A stretch of 47,949 nucleotides of DNA from Ichthyophonus hoferi (GCA_002751075.1 NAOQ01000229.1:55698-103646), one strand, 5' to 3'; counted from the first letter of the stretch, positions 22,882 to 37,700 are shown. A program made the numbers and translations. The notes: a model not told the origin generated them from the letters alone.

Positions 22882-25800
22882 TATGGGGGATAATGATCCC
22901 ATTGACTAGTAATCTATAATCATACATAAATGATTTTTTAGAAACGCAATAATATTCTCTGAATTACATAGGGATGCTTTTGTTAAAAGTACAAATTAAC
23001 GACACCACTCCATAGTGCACAACAGTCAGCATTGTACTTCCATCTATGCATTTAAATGTTAATAATAGGCTTAGAACCAAAATTCAAGAAAGAGCCATGG
23101 TGTAGTGAATTGGCGACTCGTATCGATGTTTTAATCCGACTATAATTCACGTCTATATATTCATAAGTTGTTTGCTGAACTAGAATTCTCGTAAATGCTA
23201 GTGCTGGCGAAAGATGTGTATCGATTTATATCTGAAGAAAAATAAATTAAAGTGGATGACAACAACAGTTGAGGGACCTAATTTGTCTATTAAGCTATAA
23301 ATGTTATGTTTCACAGAACATCTACAGGTGTCCTCCTGTTAAATCAAAGGAATAAAACCATTATTATTATTATTATCAATAAAAAAATATGTATATGCAT
23401 ATTAACTTACATAGATAGTAATTGCGAGTTTGAAGAGTATTAACAGACTACAAACACTTACCAATAATTTCTGAGATAATTTAGTAAATTGCATCATTCT
23501 GTTGATTTGTTTAAAGAAACGAAAAACAAACAATGTTTATTAAAAGAGTATTTGGTTATGTATTTCACCTCATTCAATTTTGAGAGATATACAATTTGTT
23601 AATCCATATCTAATAGTTGATACCAGTGGAGGACCTTGCTAAACTACTGTGAACACCCACGGCCTGTCTACTAATTGGAAAGACTAAATTACCCCAACTA
23701 AATTACTTAAAATATTATTTGAGGTTGTTGACTTCCTGTTTTCAGACAGTTCAGTGATAGGTCATTTAAAATGGTTTAGTCTTTAATTATAAGATTTAAA
23801 TACATATTTTTATGGGAAGAAAATATTTTTTTAGAGAATGAATGAGTTCTATCTAATCTTACAACAAACAACAAATAAGATTGAGTCTTTCTATTCAAAT
23901 CAAACTGCAACATCTAATTAATTTCACCATTTGTCAATAATGGATCTTCTCACTATAATAAATCTAGATCCCTATTAGTGGTTATTAATACGCCTTTCAT
24001 TACAGTACGGAATCAGACTAACGTTCTAGGCAATTCATATTACTGGAGCCATTCAGACCTGCATACAATGCAGTGTTCAAAAACCTTATATTTTAACTAG
24101 TTACTCAATTAATTTGAGTTTTACTACGGACTATTGTCAACAAGTCTAAGTATTGTGTTATACTTGCATTAATCGGTTATTGGTTACATTAACAAAACGC
24201 CATGCTGTCATTGCTTTATATACCTTTATATTTGCAATCTAGAAGTCTGGGGATTTAACTGTGACATTAATTAACTTAATCTGAATGCCCAATTAAAAAA
24301 CTAATTCGGAATTAAAAAAGTATCGACCGTCCAATAATAAAACATACTTCGACTCAAAGTCTCTTTAATTGGGATGCTGGCTCTTGTCAATATGGTTATG
24401 GAATCAGCACTTAACTATTTTATCCCAATTACGGAGAATTGCTTAATGCAGTGACTTCTTTGGTTTTCTGGGTATTATTTTTGGTTTGGCCTAGTTTTCT
24501 AAATTTCCACTAGATAGAATGTGGCAAGCACTGTTTTATATATTTGTCTAGTAATAATTCACTATAATTAGGTTGAATAGAACAGGTCACATGCTCTAGA
24601 GCCTACATAAATTATCAAATGAGGGTAATAACGTAAATAGAAAGCCAAGATGATAATTTCCAATCTCTAAAAAAGTAAATTTTCAATTTTTTGGGCAACT
24701 GTACTCCTGGTGCCAATCATAACTAAGTATTTATATGCTACCTGTCACACTGATTATGCTACTAATCTCTATTAATGCTTCTGGAGCGAAAGGAAATTGC
24801 TTTTACAAGAATGCCTTACCATACTAATTTGCAAAGCATGTAAACAAAGTATGAGCGACATGCTCACCAACCCAGATAGCCCAATGGTCTTAGCAATTTG
24901 GGCCAGTGTTGACTTAATCAACTTTTAAAAATGAACTAGATGTTTCGCCAGATGAGTATGGGCTCCACGGATAATTTTGAACCAAAAAGGACTGCCAGAT
25001 TGCATAGTCTAGGGGAGTAGCTGTGATGTGGCGAGACTTCTACACATGTTTCAATAGTATCTCGGTTATGCAATTATTAGCAGAAATAAAATTGGATAAA
25101 CATGCTGTACAATTTTAGTCTTATAGTTAAAACCAAAAATTCTTTTCCTATGTGCGCATACACCTTAATGAGAGTTTTAGAGGGTGCTTCTTCATTCAGG
25201 TGAGCACTTAAAGGGAGAGTGATATTTTTTGTTATGTTTTTTTTTCTGCCTTTTTGTATTTGCCTTTCAAGGAAAGAAGATAGATAAGAAAAGCATTCTC
25301 ATGCCGTATAAATGCATTTTCATTATAACTCTTACGAATTTAACTGAAATAGATTACTCTTACAACCAAATTAATGAAGCATTTTCCTTGGTCTTTGGAG
25401 CACCGGTATTTTGATGATCAACCTTGGTACCAACATGCAAACTCGTGATAGATGATCAGGTGGATTAAAAGCGTACTTGTGAAACGAATGATTCACACAT
25501 CATCACAGGCCAAGTTAAAGATGTGTTGCACGCACTGCACATGCGGTATCTCGAATTTTATAGATTCTTAGCTGAGTTTATTGCATATAGGAGCTCGGAG
25601 TCAATATGACAAATATTAATCGGTAACTTTCGGTATTTTTTTAAAAACAAAAACCTGTTTAAATACGGAAAATTTATTACGGCTTGAAGAGGTGGATATG
25701 TAATATTAAAAGGGCCAAGATATTAAAATGTAGAGCATAAGCTCTCGTATGCATCCATCTGATGTACTACAGATATGCACCTACTTACCATTTAAATAAA

Positions 25801-27249
25801 TCATTTTAGACTGGAAGATGGCCATATAGGCATAGGACATTGGATTGTATTTAAATATTTATTAATCGTTATTGATTTTATATAGTATCCAATCATTTGT
25901 AATAGTGAAGATTTTTATACTTCAGTTTACAGAATTTGTATGCAATAAAGTTTCACTATTATGTATGCATAGTCCAATATTTTTAAAAATTAGGGAAAAT
26001 CTACATGTAAAGTTACTCTGAATCTAAAATATTTATGACCGAGAAAATACATACTAAAAAATAAAGATCAAACATTGAAGCCTTAATTGCAATGATCGTA
26101 TATTACTCATAACTCTCATCTCATCTATCGTCCTGTGAACGCCGATTTTAAATTGGCTATGCTGTTCGTATACATATTTGCACCTATTGGTAGTCATTAA
26201 TAAGCATTAAAGTGTTGAATATGGATCAAAATATGTACTGAGCCATTCCCCCTAGTAGCCAGTACTGAATAATATTTCCCTGTCATGTTTTTTGATTTGC
26301 CGACACAAGACAGCTGATATTTTATTCAAGATGTCAGATAACCCAAAATGAAAATTCTTCCTATTCGGGAGTTGTGGTTTGTAATCATTATATTTATAGT
26401 TATCTAGTACATTTGGTTAAATCTTATTTTATCATATTCCCATTAACATAAAAAAGATAACAAACTCCAATATTGATTATTACAGTAGATAAAGTAGTAA
26501 GATATATGAACATATGTTGTTATTTTCTATAATATACAATTGCACATGTACGCAGCTGCAGTTTAATAACACGTGGGCTTACGTTCCACATTCGTTTTAG
26601 TGGAGAGTAAGGAGTAATTGTTAATGAGCAACAATCACGGCTTTTTTGGAATATTTCTATTTATGGCTTGAATCGCATTTTAGTATACATTTATTTGCAT
26701 CTCATAATCATATTTTCCCTAAAAAATATATATATATTTATCTGCACAAACATTTTTATTATTATTGCTATAGTCAGCATCTAGTCCTAATTGTAGCTAC
26801 GCTAGCACGTGAATAATGTGAATATAAAAAGGTAGGTTCTAGTGAGTTACAACATGATATTACATTACCGAGAACCATATCTGTGTGAACTCATACATCT
26901 TATTATTCTGATTGGGTTAACTCTGCATAAAAGTTAGTTATGTAATAGTTATGCGATCGTCCACAATAATTTGATATCAGTTTCAAAAAACTAGCCCTCC
27001 AATTATCTTAATCACATTAAATTCAAATTGGCCAATAATTAGGGCTTACCCAGTAATCTACATACCATTCCAGTGATAATGAATAGTGATTGGTGATTAA
27101 AACACATTCACAGTTGCGTTGTTACAGCCAGCAGCAGGTTTCCCAGAATAGTTATCAGTTATCTCAGATATATAGTATAGATTAGTTATATAGACAACTT
27201 TTCTAAAGAACTAACTCATTACAACTAAAGTAAACGCTAATACACTATT

Positions 27250-30200
27250 ATGGCTAGCGACCACGAATCGATCTTTCCTGTACCTGCCGCCATGGCAGGT
27301 GCTCACATATCTAGCCGTAAGCAATACGATGAGATGTTCCAACAGAGTGTCAATGATCCTGCCACCTTCTGGACCCCTATAGCACAGGAAATGTACTGGA
27401 AAGAGCCCTGGGATAGCGTTGTCGACTATAATTTCAGTATCTCTAAAGGTCCCATTAACTCTGCCTGGTTCCTAAACGCTAAGACCAATATCTGCTATAA
27501 TGCAGTTGACCGCCATGTAGAGGCTGGGAACGGCGACCGCATTGCTTTTTTCTGGTGGGTCATACTAAAGATGTGTATTGTGTAAATAGTGCAGTTAGAT
27601 CTGGGGGAAATCATTTTTTTCTTGGGGTTGTTTTAATTTGAAGGCCATTTTTCATTGTGTTGACCTTACAGGCCATGCAGGTATATACACAAGTGCTGGG
27701 GAATCTTTGATATTTACCTACGTAGATTATTCAGTGCTGTTTTGTATATTTTTCTCGTTATTATACTTTGTGTTTCCATTATTGTCTTGTGGGTCAAATA
27801 TAGCTACACTTTGAAATCCCCCAATGAGTAACAAAATTTCTTTCTACTTTATTTCCACACTCTACACTACTACTCAAGGGAGTTCTAGCCCAATTTCTGT
27901 CCACTATAGTTATAATGTGCGTTTTATATGTTAATAGTCATAGGCAGCAATAAGCACTCTAGACTTTTTATTTCATTTTTACACAATGTGTATGCGTATA
28001 TTATTTGTTGATACTGAAGATAAAGCAATTTAGTTAGCGAGCGCCAGCTATGAAGATAATGTGAAGAGTTGTTATGGAAAATAGGACAGAGAAGCCCATC
28101 GCTAACCAAGTGTGATGGGGATACAGGGAAGGCAACAATCCAGAGCACAGCAAACAGCTTACATACAAACAGTTACAAGACGAAGTCTGCCGGTGGGCCA
28201 ATGTCTTAATAGGGCAGGGAGTTAAGACTGGTGACCGAGTGGCCCTCTATCTCCCTATGATCCTTGAACTGCCTATTGCTATGCTGGCTTGTGCTCGCAT
28301 AGGGGCAATTCATTCAGTTGTGGTATGTATTGCATATTACATTTTTTACCCCATCTAATATGTAAAAAATGGCTTTACTCTACTATAATGTTATTTGCCC
28401 CAATGCTTTGTATTTATCTAAAATGCATACACTTCACTGCCCCCTTCCCGAATACTCCCTCTCCCTTCTGTCTAAGCATATGCATTCTCTTGCAATTTTT
28501 TCTTTTCCAAACTATACTTAACCTGATCTCTGCCCAAAGTGTCCCCAAAGCCTTTCTTTATTCATTTACACCTACACCTATAATTATTTCTTGCCCACTT
28601 GAATTTTCTTCTATTGAATACCTTATTTACGTTTTTTAATAAATGAAGTAGCCAACCTCATCTTTTCTGGCATGCACGCAGGTATCAAAGCTTACAAGCA
28701 CATACTCGTCTCTTTTGTCTAGACTCATCTTACTTTTTCACTTATTATTTTTTTCTTTCCGTGACTCTACAGTTTGGTGGCTTTTCATCAAAGGCACTAG
28801 CCGAGAGACTTCGAGACAGTCAAACAAGTGTGCTGATTACAGTGGATGGGGTCTACCGTGGGACCAAGCTAATCACTCTGAAGGCCATTGCTGATGCCGC
28901 CCTAGATGAATGCGAACAGGAAGGCAACCCCATCAATACCTGCATTGTCATAAAGTGGCAAGGCGGGGACCTCACAAGGGGTGCCTGGGGCCCACGCTAC
29001 AAGTGGTTTGAGTCTTTGGCTGAAAATGTATCTACCACCTGCCCCATTGCCTGGATGGACTCTGAAAGCCCTCTATTTATGCTGTATACGAGGTAGGAAA
29101 TAGCTAACTCCAGTCAGTTGCACTTCTCTGTATTTCTAGCTATATATCCATGACTCGGTAGACTTTGTGCTTATACACCATCTTACTTTCTCACCTGGTG
29201 TATATAATAATCTGCGTTATGTGTATCACATCTCTCTGCTGGAGGCAGTTTAGTCATTCTAATTGCAGGGACGTCTATACTGTGATCAAATAGGTATCCT
29301 TTATGAACAATAGTGTTAGGTTTTTATGATAATAGATGGGGAGGTTGAGAGAAGGGGATAGAGAGAGGGGATCAATAACAGATAGGAGTGGGCGGCGAGG
29401 TTGGGCAACCAGTGAAACTGGTGAGTAAGCTATTAATGACCCCATTTTACTTACATGGTATATAATTCTTCTCTGCCAGTGGTTCTACAGGTACTCCCAA
29501 AGGGGTTGTGCACACTACAGGCGGATATATGGTAAATGCATATGTCACCTTCAAGTATGTGTTTGATTATAGGCCCTCGGACGTGTATTGGTGTACAGCA
29601 GATTGTGGCTGGATTACTGGCCACACCTACATTGTATACGGTCCTTTGCTAGCTGGAGCCACCAGCGTTATGTTTGAAGGGGTGCCTACCTACCCTGATG
29701 CAGGTCGTTTCTGGGCCGTGTGTGAGAAGTACAAGGTAAATCAATTTTACACTGCCCCCACGGCCATCCGTGTGCTCATGCGATTTGGTGACCACTTTGT
29801 TACCAAATATGATCTTTCCTCTCTGCGTGTTCTTGGATCGGTGGGTGAACCTATCAATCCCGAGGCATGGTTGTGGTACTACAATGTGGTAGGCCGTGGG
29901 CAATGTGCGGTAGTAGATACCTATTGGCAAACAGAGACAGGCTCACACATCATGACACCCTTGCCTGGTGCTATGACTACCAAGCCTGGGTCGTGCTCGG
30001 GGCCTTTCTTTGGTGTTAGCGTGAAACTACTAAATGCCGAGGTACTTTTGATTTTCATGTTTATGTTTAAGTATGAGTGAGTGACTAGTACTCTATATGA
30101 CTAATAGTTTTTTCTTGTAATTGGTTTTACTACATCTTTTACTTAGCCTTTTCGATGTCTTTTCTTGCTTCTAATCCCTCGTACATACACACTCGATGTG

Positions 30201-31074
30201 AGCTCATCTTATTTTATTATCAACACCTCCCACCTAACCACTCGGTTATCTGGGTGAACTGCACATTTCTTTAGTTGATATATCCCCTCCCCTGTCTACT
30301 CTATCTCCATACTCAATACACTATACTTCTCAATATCATTATATTCTACCCAAACTATTAGCTCTACTATGCTATGTACATGTTAAGCCTGTTTAGTTTA
30401 GTCGGTAAATGTTGTTTGTGGTTGTATTAATGTACAGTAAGTATAGAGGATTGCTAATAATACAAAATTTGCAGGGCAAGGAAGTTGTAGGCCCAGGTGA
30501 AGGCTTTATTGTCGTTGACCACCCATGGCCAGGACTGGCACGTACAGTATACGGGCAACATTCCCGATATGAGACCTCATACTTTTCTCAATTTGATGGA
30601 TATTACTGCACTGGGGACGGAGGTCGCAGGGACGAAGATGGGTTTTTGTGGGTGACAGGGCGTATGGATGATGTTATGTGTGTATCGGGCCATAGGATTG
30701 GCACAGCCGAGGTGGAGTCAGCACTAGCAAGCCATGAGGGAGTTAATGAAGCAGCAGCCATCCAAGTACCTCATGATATGAAAGGCAATGCCATCCACGC
30801 ATTTGTTATTATGCAACCTGGATGGGAGCTAAATGCAGAGACGAGGGCCCAGTTGAGAATGATAGTTCGGTCCCAAGTGGGCGCCTTTGCCGCCCCCGAT
30901 GCTATTAACTATGCCCCTGGCTTGCCCAAAACACGATCAGGTAAGATCATGCGCCGACTTTTACGAAAAATAGCCACTCTAGAATTTGATTCATTGGGTG
31001 ATACGTCTACATTAGCCGATCCCTCAGTGGTTGACGAATTAATTGCTGCGATGAAGAAGAATCAAGCCGTGTAA
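27250..31074 (+). CDS. ACS: Acetyl-CoA synthetase (AMP-forming)
   Basis: It makes acetyl-CoA from acetate, ATP and CoA by way of acetyl-AMP. Five exons: 27250-27554, 28127-28322, 28773-29092, 29480-30041, 30475-31074; phases agree and give 660 residues, normal for the family. The N-terminal ACAS domain has [20 protein letters not shown]. The adenylation domain has the phosphate-binding loop [11 protein letters not shown] (about 272-282, split by intron 3), [12 protein letters not shown] and [11 protein letters not shown]. The C-terminal lid has [23 protein letters not shown] and [11 protein letters not shown], with the catalytic Lys (acetylated in many homologues) near 618. I see no targeting peptide, so a cytosolic or nuclear enzyme like ACSS2 is likely. 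A second in-frame ATG lies at 27292; the first is chosen because it gives a typical N-terminus. Confidence 0.97.
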
Positions 31075-32452
31075 GGTTTCAATACATGATAATCCGGAAG
31101 ATTGGGTTGGATTCGAAGGCATTATGTGCCGTGTACATATTTATAGAAAGAAACCATAGTATGGCTTGTATATAATACTATGGCCTTACCCCTTACCTAT
31201 TGTGTGCAAGAAGTTGTGTGGGAATCAGTGTGGTACTACACTAATTCATTTTTTATTATTCGTCTAGATTATTGATCTTTGCTTAGGAGATTGTTGGTTA
31301 ACCATCGTTCATCTCAAGGCCTAAAATTGACATTTATAATGTAATCTTGCTGTATTTACTTTTAATTTACGTTTAAATAGATCTTCTGATATTAGTAGAA
31401 ATGAATACTTGAACCATCATAATATAGCATGTTCTATTGCAACATGAAATCTGGATGGGTTCCATAAAAATTCACGTCGAGAATTCGTTAGTTTCTTTCC
31501 AAATGGGGAAATATGCACATGACATGGCTCACATTTTTAATTTTAGTTCATGTTTCTAACCATATATTAGAATGACACGACACGTTCTTTAAATTCTTTG
31601 TATTCACGATAGGAATTAATTACTGTATTAGTTTACATGTAATAGATAGTGACAAGTCAGAAAGTGTGCATCTATGTAAGAATTATTATGTGAATGGTTT
31701 ATTACTTAATGATTAGAGTTATGATTTGTATGATGTTTTATTGGTGTTTATCAAGCCCTATATCTGTCTGTTAAAGGCTTGAATATTTTATTTATGTTAC
31801 GGTTTTACCTCTGCTAATTTACAAACACCAGTTGTTGAAGATATTGTATTTTCGGAATTAGAGTAGTTCTTATTCTATGTAATTCATGACACAGTTTTAG
31901 TATTGGTTTGTACCTTTTGTTAAAGGCTAATCCTGCTTTTACTCTTTGTATAAATGTTTTGCTATTTTTCTCCGACGGTTATTGCATTATTTCCATTACT
32001 CTGCCGCCTTATTTGAACTGAAAACAATGGTCCTAAGTATGACAATTATTATAGTTATAGACAAGGCAGGCGTAGCTTTGTAAGTGTTTCATATTGTTCT
32101 ATGCATAATACGACACGTCCAGTATTGACAACATTCGATTTGTATTATGTTATGTATTATGTATTCCATTGTAGCCTTTCATACAGAATTCACCTGCATA
32201 GGTGCCGAGTAATTGTAGCTTAGTGTCTAAAATTTCTTTGAATAAATGCGTATATAATCAAGGTTATATATTGAAAACCAAATATACATGACTACTAATT
32301 CCCGCTCAACATATAGGATGGAGTCCAAGGTATTACAAATTACCTGAAATACCCTCGGAGATCCTACTATTAGCAAGATGGCAATAGATACAGTCTTACC
32401 CTTGGTCATAATACGTACCAGTCCAGGTGGAGCAGATTCTACAATTTTATTC

Positions 32453-32494
32453 AGTAACACTTGCAAACTATTTAGTAACACTTGCAAACTATTT
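32453..32494. repeat. Two-copy 21-bp tandem repeat
   Basis: Two adjacent identical copies of a 21-bp unit that begins AGTAACACTTGC and ends AACTATTT. Confidence 0.9.
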
Positions 32495-33936
32495 AGTTAA
32501 TTGGTCTGTTATTTAGGACCTAGGAAGAACATGATCACTTCCTAATCATTTGTGCTGCATTTATAAGCATGATCACGTTAATATTATGCAATTGAATATT
32601 ATTTATCTTGTAAGTTGAACTAATAATACAGGAAAACTTATATAAATTTTAATCAACCAAATATATCACAGGATCATGTTCTGTTAAACGAGGCCAGTTA
32701 TTTTACGTTTAAAACCAAAAGATTAAAAAAGAAGTAAAATTAAAGTAACCAATCTGTTATGGATATGCAATAAAGCTATTTATATTGATAGGGCTACAGT
32801 TGGACAAATTAGTATACTAAATAATAACGATCCCGGCACAAAAATTACGTTAGATAATGTATTTTTTAAAGAGGTCGGTAATAGGAAATTTAAGAGCGAT
32901 AGAGAGCGATGGTGAACATCGAGGGGGTGAGGGAGGGTGTGATTGATCTATTCTGGTCCAATAAAATAATATATGCCAATGAAGCACACGGATATCCCTT
33001 CAAGAAACCAACAATAAAGTGAGGAAGACCACGGATTGGCTTATTCATCGATACCTTTCTTTATATGGTTTCCCTAAAATTTGGCTTTCAGTTACTGTAG
33101 ATAATAATAATATGTTGAAAATATTGCACCACATAATAAAAAAATAGACAGTTTTTTATACATATGTAGACCAACTAAAAGCCTGTTGTCAGTAGTGAAT
33201 TGGTGAATTGGTATGTTTCTCTTTGGTGTAGGTTTTTGAAGTTACCTAGATGCCTCATTTTATTGGATACAACCTTATTGGTGCATTCCATTTCCGGGAC
33301 AACCAATACATAGTGCCTTGTAGTTGCCAATTATTGGAAAAGGTGTAATGTAGAGTTATGACAAATTAGAATAATACCAGCGAGGTAAGACGTTCACAAT
33401 AAAAGCCATACAATGCACTACTCTATTTCTGAAATATGATCTTATCAAGTAAAAAGATATAGCATACCATATTTGCTTACGAGTCCTACCTATATCATAT
33501 CCTCTCTGAGACCTCATGGGTTAAATAAAAATACTAACACTAATATATTTTTTGATTCATGATTTATTTTTATTTTTGTTAAAAATAAATATGGAAATAA
33601 ATAATTTTAGTAATTTACAAATTTCCACCTCTACGGAGGTAGAGGTGTTATGCAATCCAAATGGATCACATGCTGCTAAGGAAGAAAGAGAAGAAAGAGA
33701 AGGTGGCAGAAAGGGGAATATAAAACAACACTTTTCTATATGTATTCATCGTTATTTATCTCTTTTGAGTGCTATTGGAGCAAAATTTGAGCAAAGCAGA
33801 AAAATGCAGAATTAAAAATAGCTGAAGAGAGCGAAGTTTAACCTCGACATATCTACATGAAGTATATAACCACTACCTTTAAAGGAAGGGTTGGTATCTT
33901 GCTCAGCCTGTCATATAGCGCAATATATCTCAAGGT

Positions 33937-34070
33937 AAATGTGGGAATACAGCCCAAATATAAAAATAATTACATATAAACAAGGAAACATATATAAATA
34001 TATTGGTAATTAAATATCTAATCAAGAATATAGATCTACAAATATTTATTTAACTATATATATACATGTA
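33937..34070. repeat. 134-bp direct repeat, left copy, abutting N gap
   Basis: This copy is identical over 134 bp to 34266-34399. It starts AAATGTGGGAATACAG, ends ATATACATGTA and stops exactly where the N run begins. It is either an undetected overlap between two contig ends or two copies of a tandem repeat that broke the assembly. Confidence 0.9.
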
Positions 34071-34261
34071 NNNNNNNNNNNNNNNNNNNNNNNNNNNNNN
34101 NNNNNNNNNNNNNNNNNNNNNNNNNNNNNNNNNNNNNNNNNNNNNNNNNNNNNNNNNNNNNNNNNNNNNNNNNNNNNNNNNNNNNNNNNNNNNNNNNNNN
34201 NNNNNNNNNNNNNNNNNNNNNNNNNNNNNNNNNNNNNNNNNNNNNNNNNNNNNNNNNNNNN
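34071..34261. other. Assembly gap (191 N)
   Basis: The run of N separates two identical 134-bp sequences, so its size and even its existence are doubtful. Confidence 0.95.
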
Positions 34262-34265
34262 TCAG

Positions 34266-34399
34266 AAATGTGGGAATACAGCCCAAATATAAAAATAATT
34301 ACATATAAACAAGGAAACATATATAAATATATTGGTAATTAAATATCTAATCAAGAATATAGATCTACAAATATTTATTTAACTATATATATACATGTA
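34266..34399. repeat. 134-bp direct repeat, right copy, 4 nt past N gap
   Basis: The second identical copy begins 4 nt (TCAG) after the gap. The offset between copies is 329 bp including the N run. Confidence 0.9.
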
Positions 34400-34746
34400 A
34401 CCAGATTATCCAATTGTTGAGGTCGATCTTATAGCACGCGTGATATCTGAGATAATTGTTCAAGTTGTTCGAAAAAAATAACATTGGCATTAATAGGAAT
34501 ATATATGGTTGCGCGCCAAAATTAATCCATACTATAGTACCTACCTTTACTGGGAGTTCAGGCTACATTTCCAATTGCTTGCCATAAATATATGCTTCTC
34601 TCTCACGTATATATGCGTATGCGCGTACACTCCCATAGCGCAGATCTCTTTTCTACAATTTCTATATATAATAAATACTGGAAATATTATTGTTAGTTCA
34701 CATCCCATCCTTCTATTGTTTCCCCTTGTATTTCTTATCCCGGAAC

Positions 34747-37700
34747 ATGGAGGAAGAAGATATTGTAGATGATCCTACTGCTCTTAAAGTGTTACAGTTA
34801 AGGAGCCAGCTTGCCAAGTATGGTTTTGAAGACAAAGTGTATGCCTGTGACGGAAAAAAGGTTCGTTCACTCTTTCAATAGCCTTCCTCTTATTATTTCC
34901 CCCTCTATGTACTGTCTCTTACTATCAATCATTTTTTCTATTTACTTACTTACCATGTCTAGATATTAGTATATACGGTGACATTCATGGCTTGGCGTAC
35001 TTGCTTATTATGATATATTTTTGTGAAGAGAAAACAAAAGGAAGTTTAGTGGTGGAGCAAGAGAACGTAGGGGAGGCTCTACTGTGGTCTGTGTCTGACT
35101 GACCTTATGCCCTTGTTGCAGAGTACACTGGTAGACCTCTATATTGAACATGTCCTTCCCTTGAAGGGAAAGAAGGATACGGTGGGTAAGTAACCAGTCT
35201 TTTCTTTGGCACTAAAGCTTTTTTTGGCCGCTGTACCTTGGAGGGAGGGTTAGATGTGGTATATACCTGAGAGGAAGGTGCCAATGGCTTGCAATAGTAT
35301 GCTTGGTTTGTTGGTAGTGCTTATATAATGACCATTCCAACTGAGAGTTTTTTTCTTGGGAAAATAAGTGGAGTACCAATTTGCTTATGGACTACAGTGG
35401 CCCCCCCCCCCTGGTGTGATTAGATAATACTCGCAAACTACCATCCTACTCCATCATTTCTTTCATTCACCTACTTCCTCTCTGAACGATAAGTACTTGG
35501 TTATCGTTAAGGGAATACCATTGTGAACGCTTTCATTCCCTGCAAGCCACACAGGATTCAGTCTTTACTGTGAGGTTTTCACTTATGTTAGATATAATGC
35601 TGTAATAATAGATATATATATGTGTGTGTTTTATTATTTTCAAAAACCTGTTCTCGCATATTCAAATTTTCAACCACTTTCCTATTCAACCAATAGCTTA
35701 ACCTCATTGCCTATTTTTCATAGATACCGTGCACTTGGCCACACGCTCAGCTCAGAAAAGGGTGGGAATACAACACCAATACCCTACCCCTGGGGCTACA
35801 GAGAAGCCTGTCAGTGTGGTGAGTGTTTGTTTTTCTATTCTTGTTTGATTGTTTTCTTTTGGTTGTATTAAATTATACATTTACTATTGTTTTAAATAGT
35901 GCTTTTAGAGGTAGGAGCCAGAAAAGAGAAGGAAAATACATGTATGTTCTGGTTATGGCTCCCTGTTGTACCCAGTGTTTGCTATGTAAGTTGAAGAAGT
36001 ACGATCTGCGGATGGGTGCTTCTTTATTTCTTGGTGTGGCTATGTCTGTTGTTATGACATATAATCTTCTTCCATACATATATGTGTATAGCTATATAAT
36101 GAGGATGCTATTACCACTGCTAGAGGTGAATGACAGACTAACATATGGCCATGGGCAGCTGAAGGATGCAGAGGATACCCCTGTTAGACGGAGTACCCGA
36201 GCCCGGACCACAGGGGGATCTATGGAGCCTGAGGAGTCAAGTAGGGTGAGGCATTCGGGTCATCGTCTGCGCTTTGTTTAACTTTTGTGCATGTGTCTGT
36301 ACATGTTTGTGTATACATATGGCTTGGTGCATCTATACTGGGCATAAGCAGGCAGGGGTGTGATCATAGTGCTAGTCCTATTGCTATTACATGCCATTCC
36401 TTAGCTTTTTAATACCTAGGACCCTGTAGGCCGCTTAATGCCTAGAAGAATAGGCCTGGGGCATTGGTATAGGTATAGGATTCATATACTATATTGCCAC
36501 CAGTAAAGATTACATCCAATCTATGACTCCTATTCTTACCATGAGGTGTGCGAATAATTAGCTGTATTTGTATTCTAATTACCATGGGATTGTCTTCATT
36601 GAAAAGAAGTCACTAAGTGGCGGGCTCTGTTTTAAAATATAACACTAATTAATCAGCTTCACTGGATAACGATTGATTTAAAAGATTTTATTTTTTTAGT
36701 GATAAATACAATTAGGTTAATAACGACATCTTGAGAAACGCAGCTGAATGATTGGCTCTCGCTGATCAAGGTCTTTTTGAAGATTATGTTGGAGTTATTA
36801 GATGTTTAAAACCCATTCCCATTCAATATAAATTGAAAGTTATTTGTATGGTATTATTAGATTGATTCTCTTTATAGGGGTAGATACCTGGCCAGCCTCT
36901 GGTACTGTGTTGTTATTGGCTCTCTAGGCCTGCTTGGTGACCCGTTTATCTGGGTCCCATCTATTATCAAACTTAGTATTATGGCCTATACCATAATTCC
37001 TATACCAACAAAATACCAGCCAGGCTTATGTTGTCTCATTATGGACGTCAGTGAGGTAGGATTCTGTGGTGGTCAACCAGCCATATATCAATCAGGATAT
37101 ATGACAAGCTACAAGACAGCTTAAAATGCTAATTTGGTCATTGAGCCGCAATGACTTGACCTGTATGCTGGTTGGTTAGAGGTCATATTGCCTAATCCCT
37201 GGCACGGTTGCCCGTATATGGGCTCTACACCGCAGTCCAGCAAATTGTGTACTGTAGATTATGTAGTAGGATAGGGACTAGGTACTTACACGCAATGCTC
37301 TGTGCTCTGTGTTGACATACCATGGGCGGACCAGGCTGGGCCCACACGCCAAGATAATCCCCCGCCAGGAAGTGCCAAGCTTAGTTCAAAGAATATGTTT
37401 CAGTTCCAGGTAGGTAGGGGCTGAGTGTATAGAGAGGGAGGGAGAGGATGAGAGGTTGCCTACAGGGTTCTTATTATGGTGTATGCTGCCCCCTTAGAGA
37501 CCAACAGTACCTACACGACTGGAGCAAGAACTGGACGATATAGCAGGCGAGGAGGTAAGAGCTTATTCGCCATACTGTAGGGAACTAGGGATAGTATATG
37601 GGGACGGTGGGTATATAATGAGGGTCAGTAGGGCCCTCTAATGCTCTAAGCTCGCCGTATACCTGGCCAGTCCCCTCCCCACCTTATAACCTCTTTCGAC

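Larger units (their letters stand above)
21780..27249. other. Long AT-rich spacer between NFU1 and acetyl-CoA synthetase
   Basis: About 5.5 kb is very AT-rich. Apart from the candidate extra exon at 22250-22359, an imperfect inverted repeat (22848-22881) and short ATT repeats near 23360, I see no coding exon, RNA gene or clear mobile element. Open frames here are short, AT-rich and unlike any family I know. The acetyl-CoA synthetase promoter should be at the right end. Confidence 0.6.
31075..34746. other. AT-rich spacer between acetyl-CoA synthetase and the Src1-like gene
   Basis: No recognisable gene. It contains a 21-bp tandem duplication (32453-32494), a 9-bp hairpin (CACCTCTAC, loop GGAG, 33626-33647) and the gap-flanking 134-bp direct repeat (33937-34399). 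The acetyl-CoA synthetase 3' UTR and the next promoter must lie in it, but I found no clear polyadenylation signal close to the stop codon. Confidence 0.6.

Noticed and set aside
32227-32487. 86-codon minus-strand ORF
   Set aside because: Its start is made by the 21-bp tandem duplication, and the rest is AT-rich with no family resemblance or splice context.
36246-36281. Stop codon at 36279-36281 as the natural end of the HeH exons' gene
   Set aside because: A GTGAGG donor at 36246 precedes it, and a HeH domain without membrane or MSC part would be unusual. Not excluded without RNA data.
37041-37055. ATG (MDVSE) followed by a GTAGGA donor as start of a separate MAN1-like gene
   Set aside because: The upstream HeH exons and a better phase-0 acceptor at 37334 make one Src1-like gene more likely. 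The ATG exon adds only five residues. Kept as the alternative if the two-gene model proves true.
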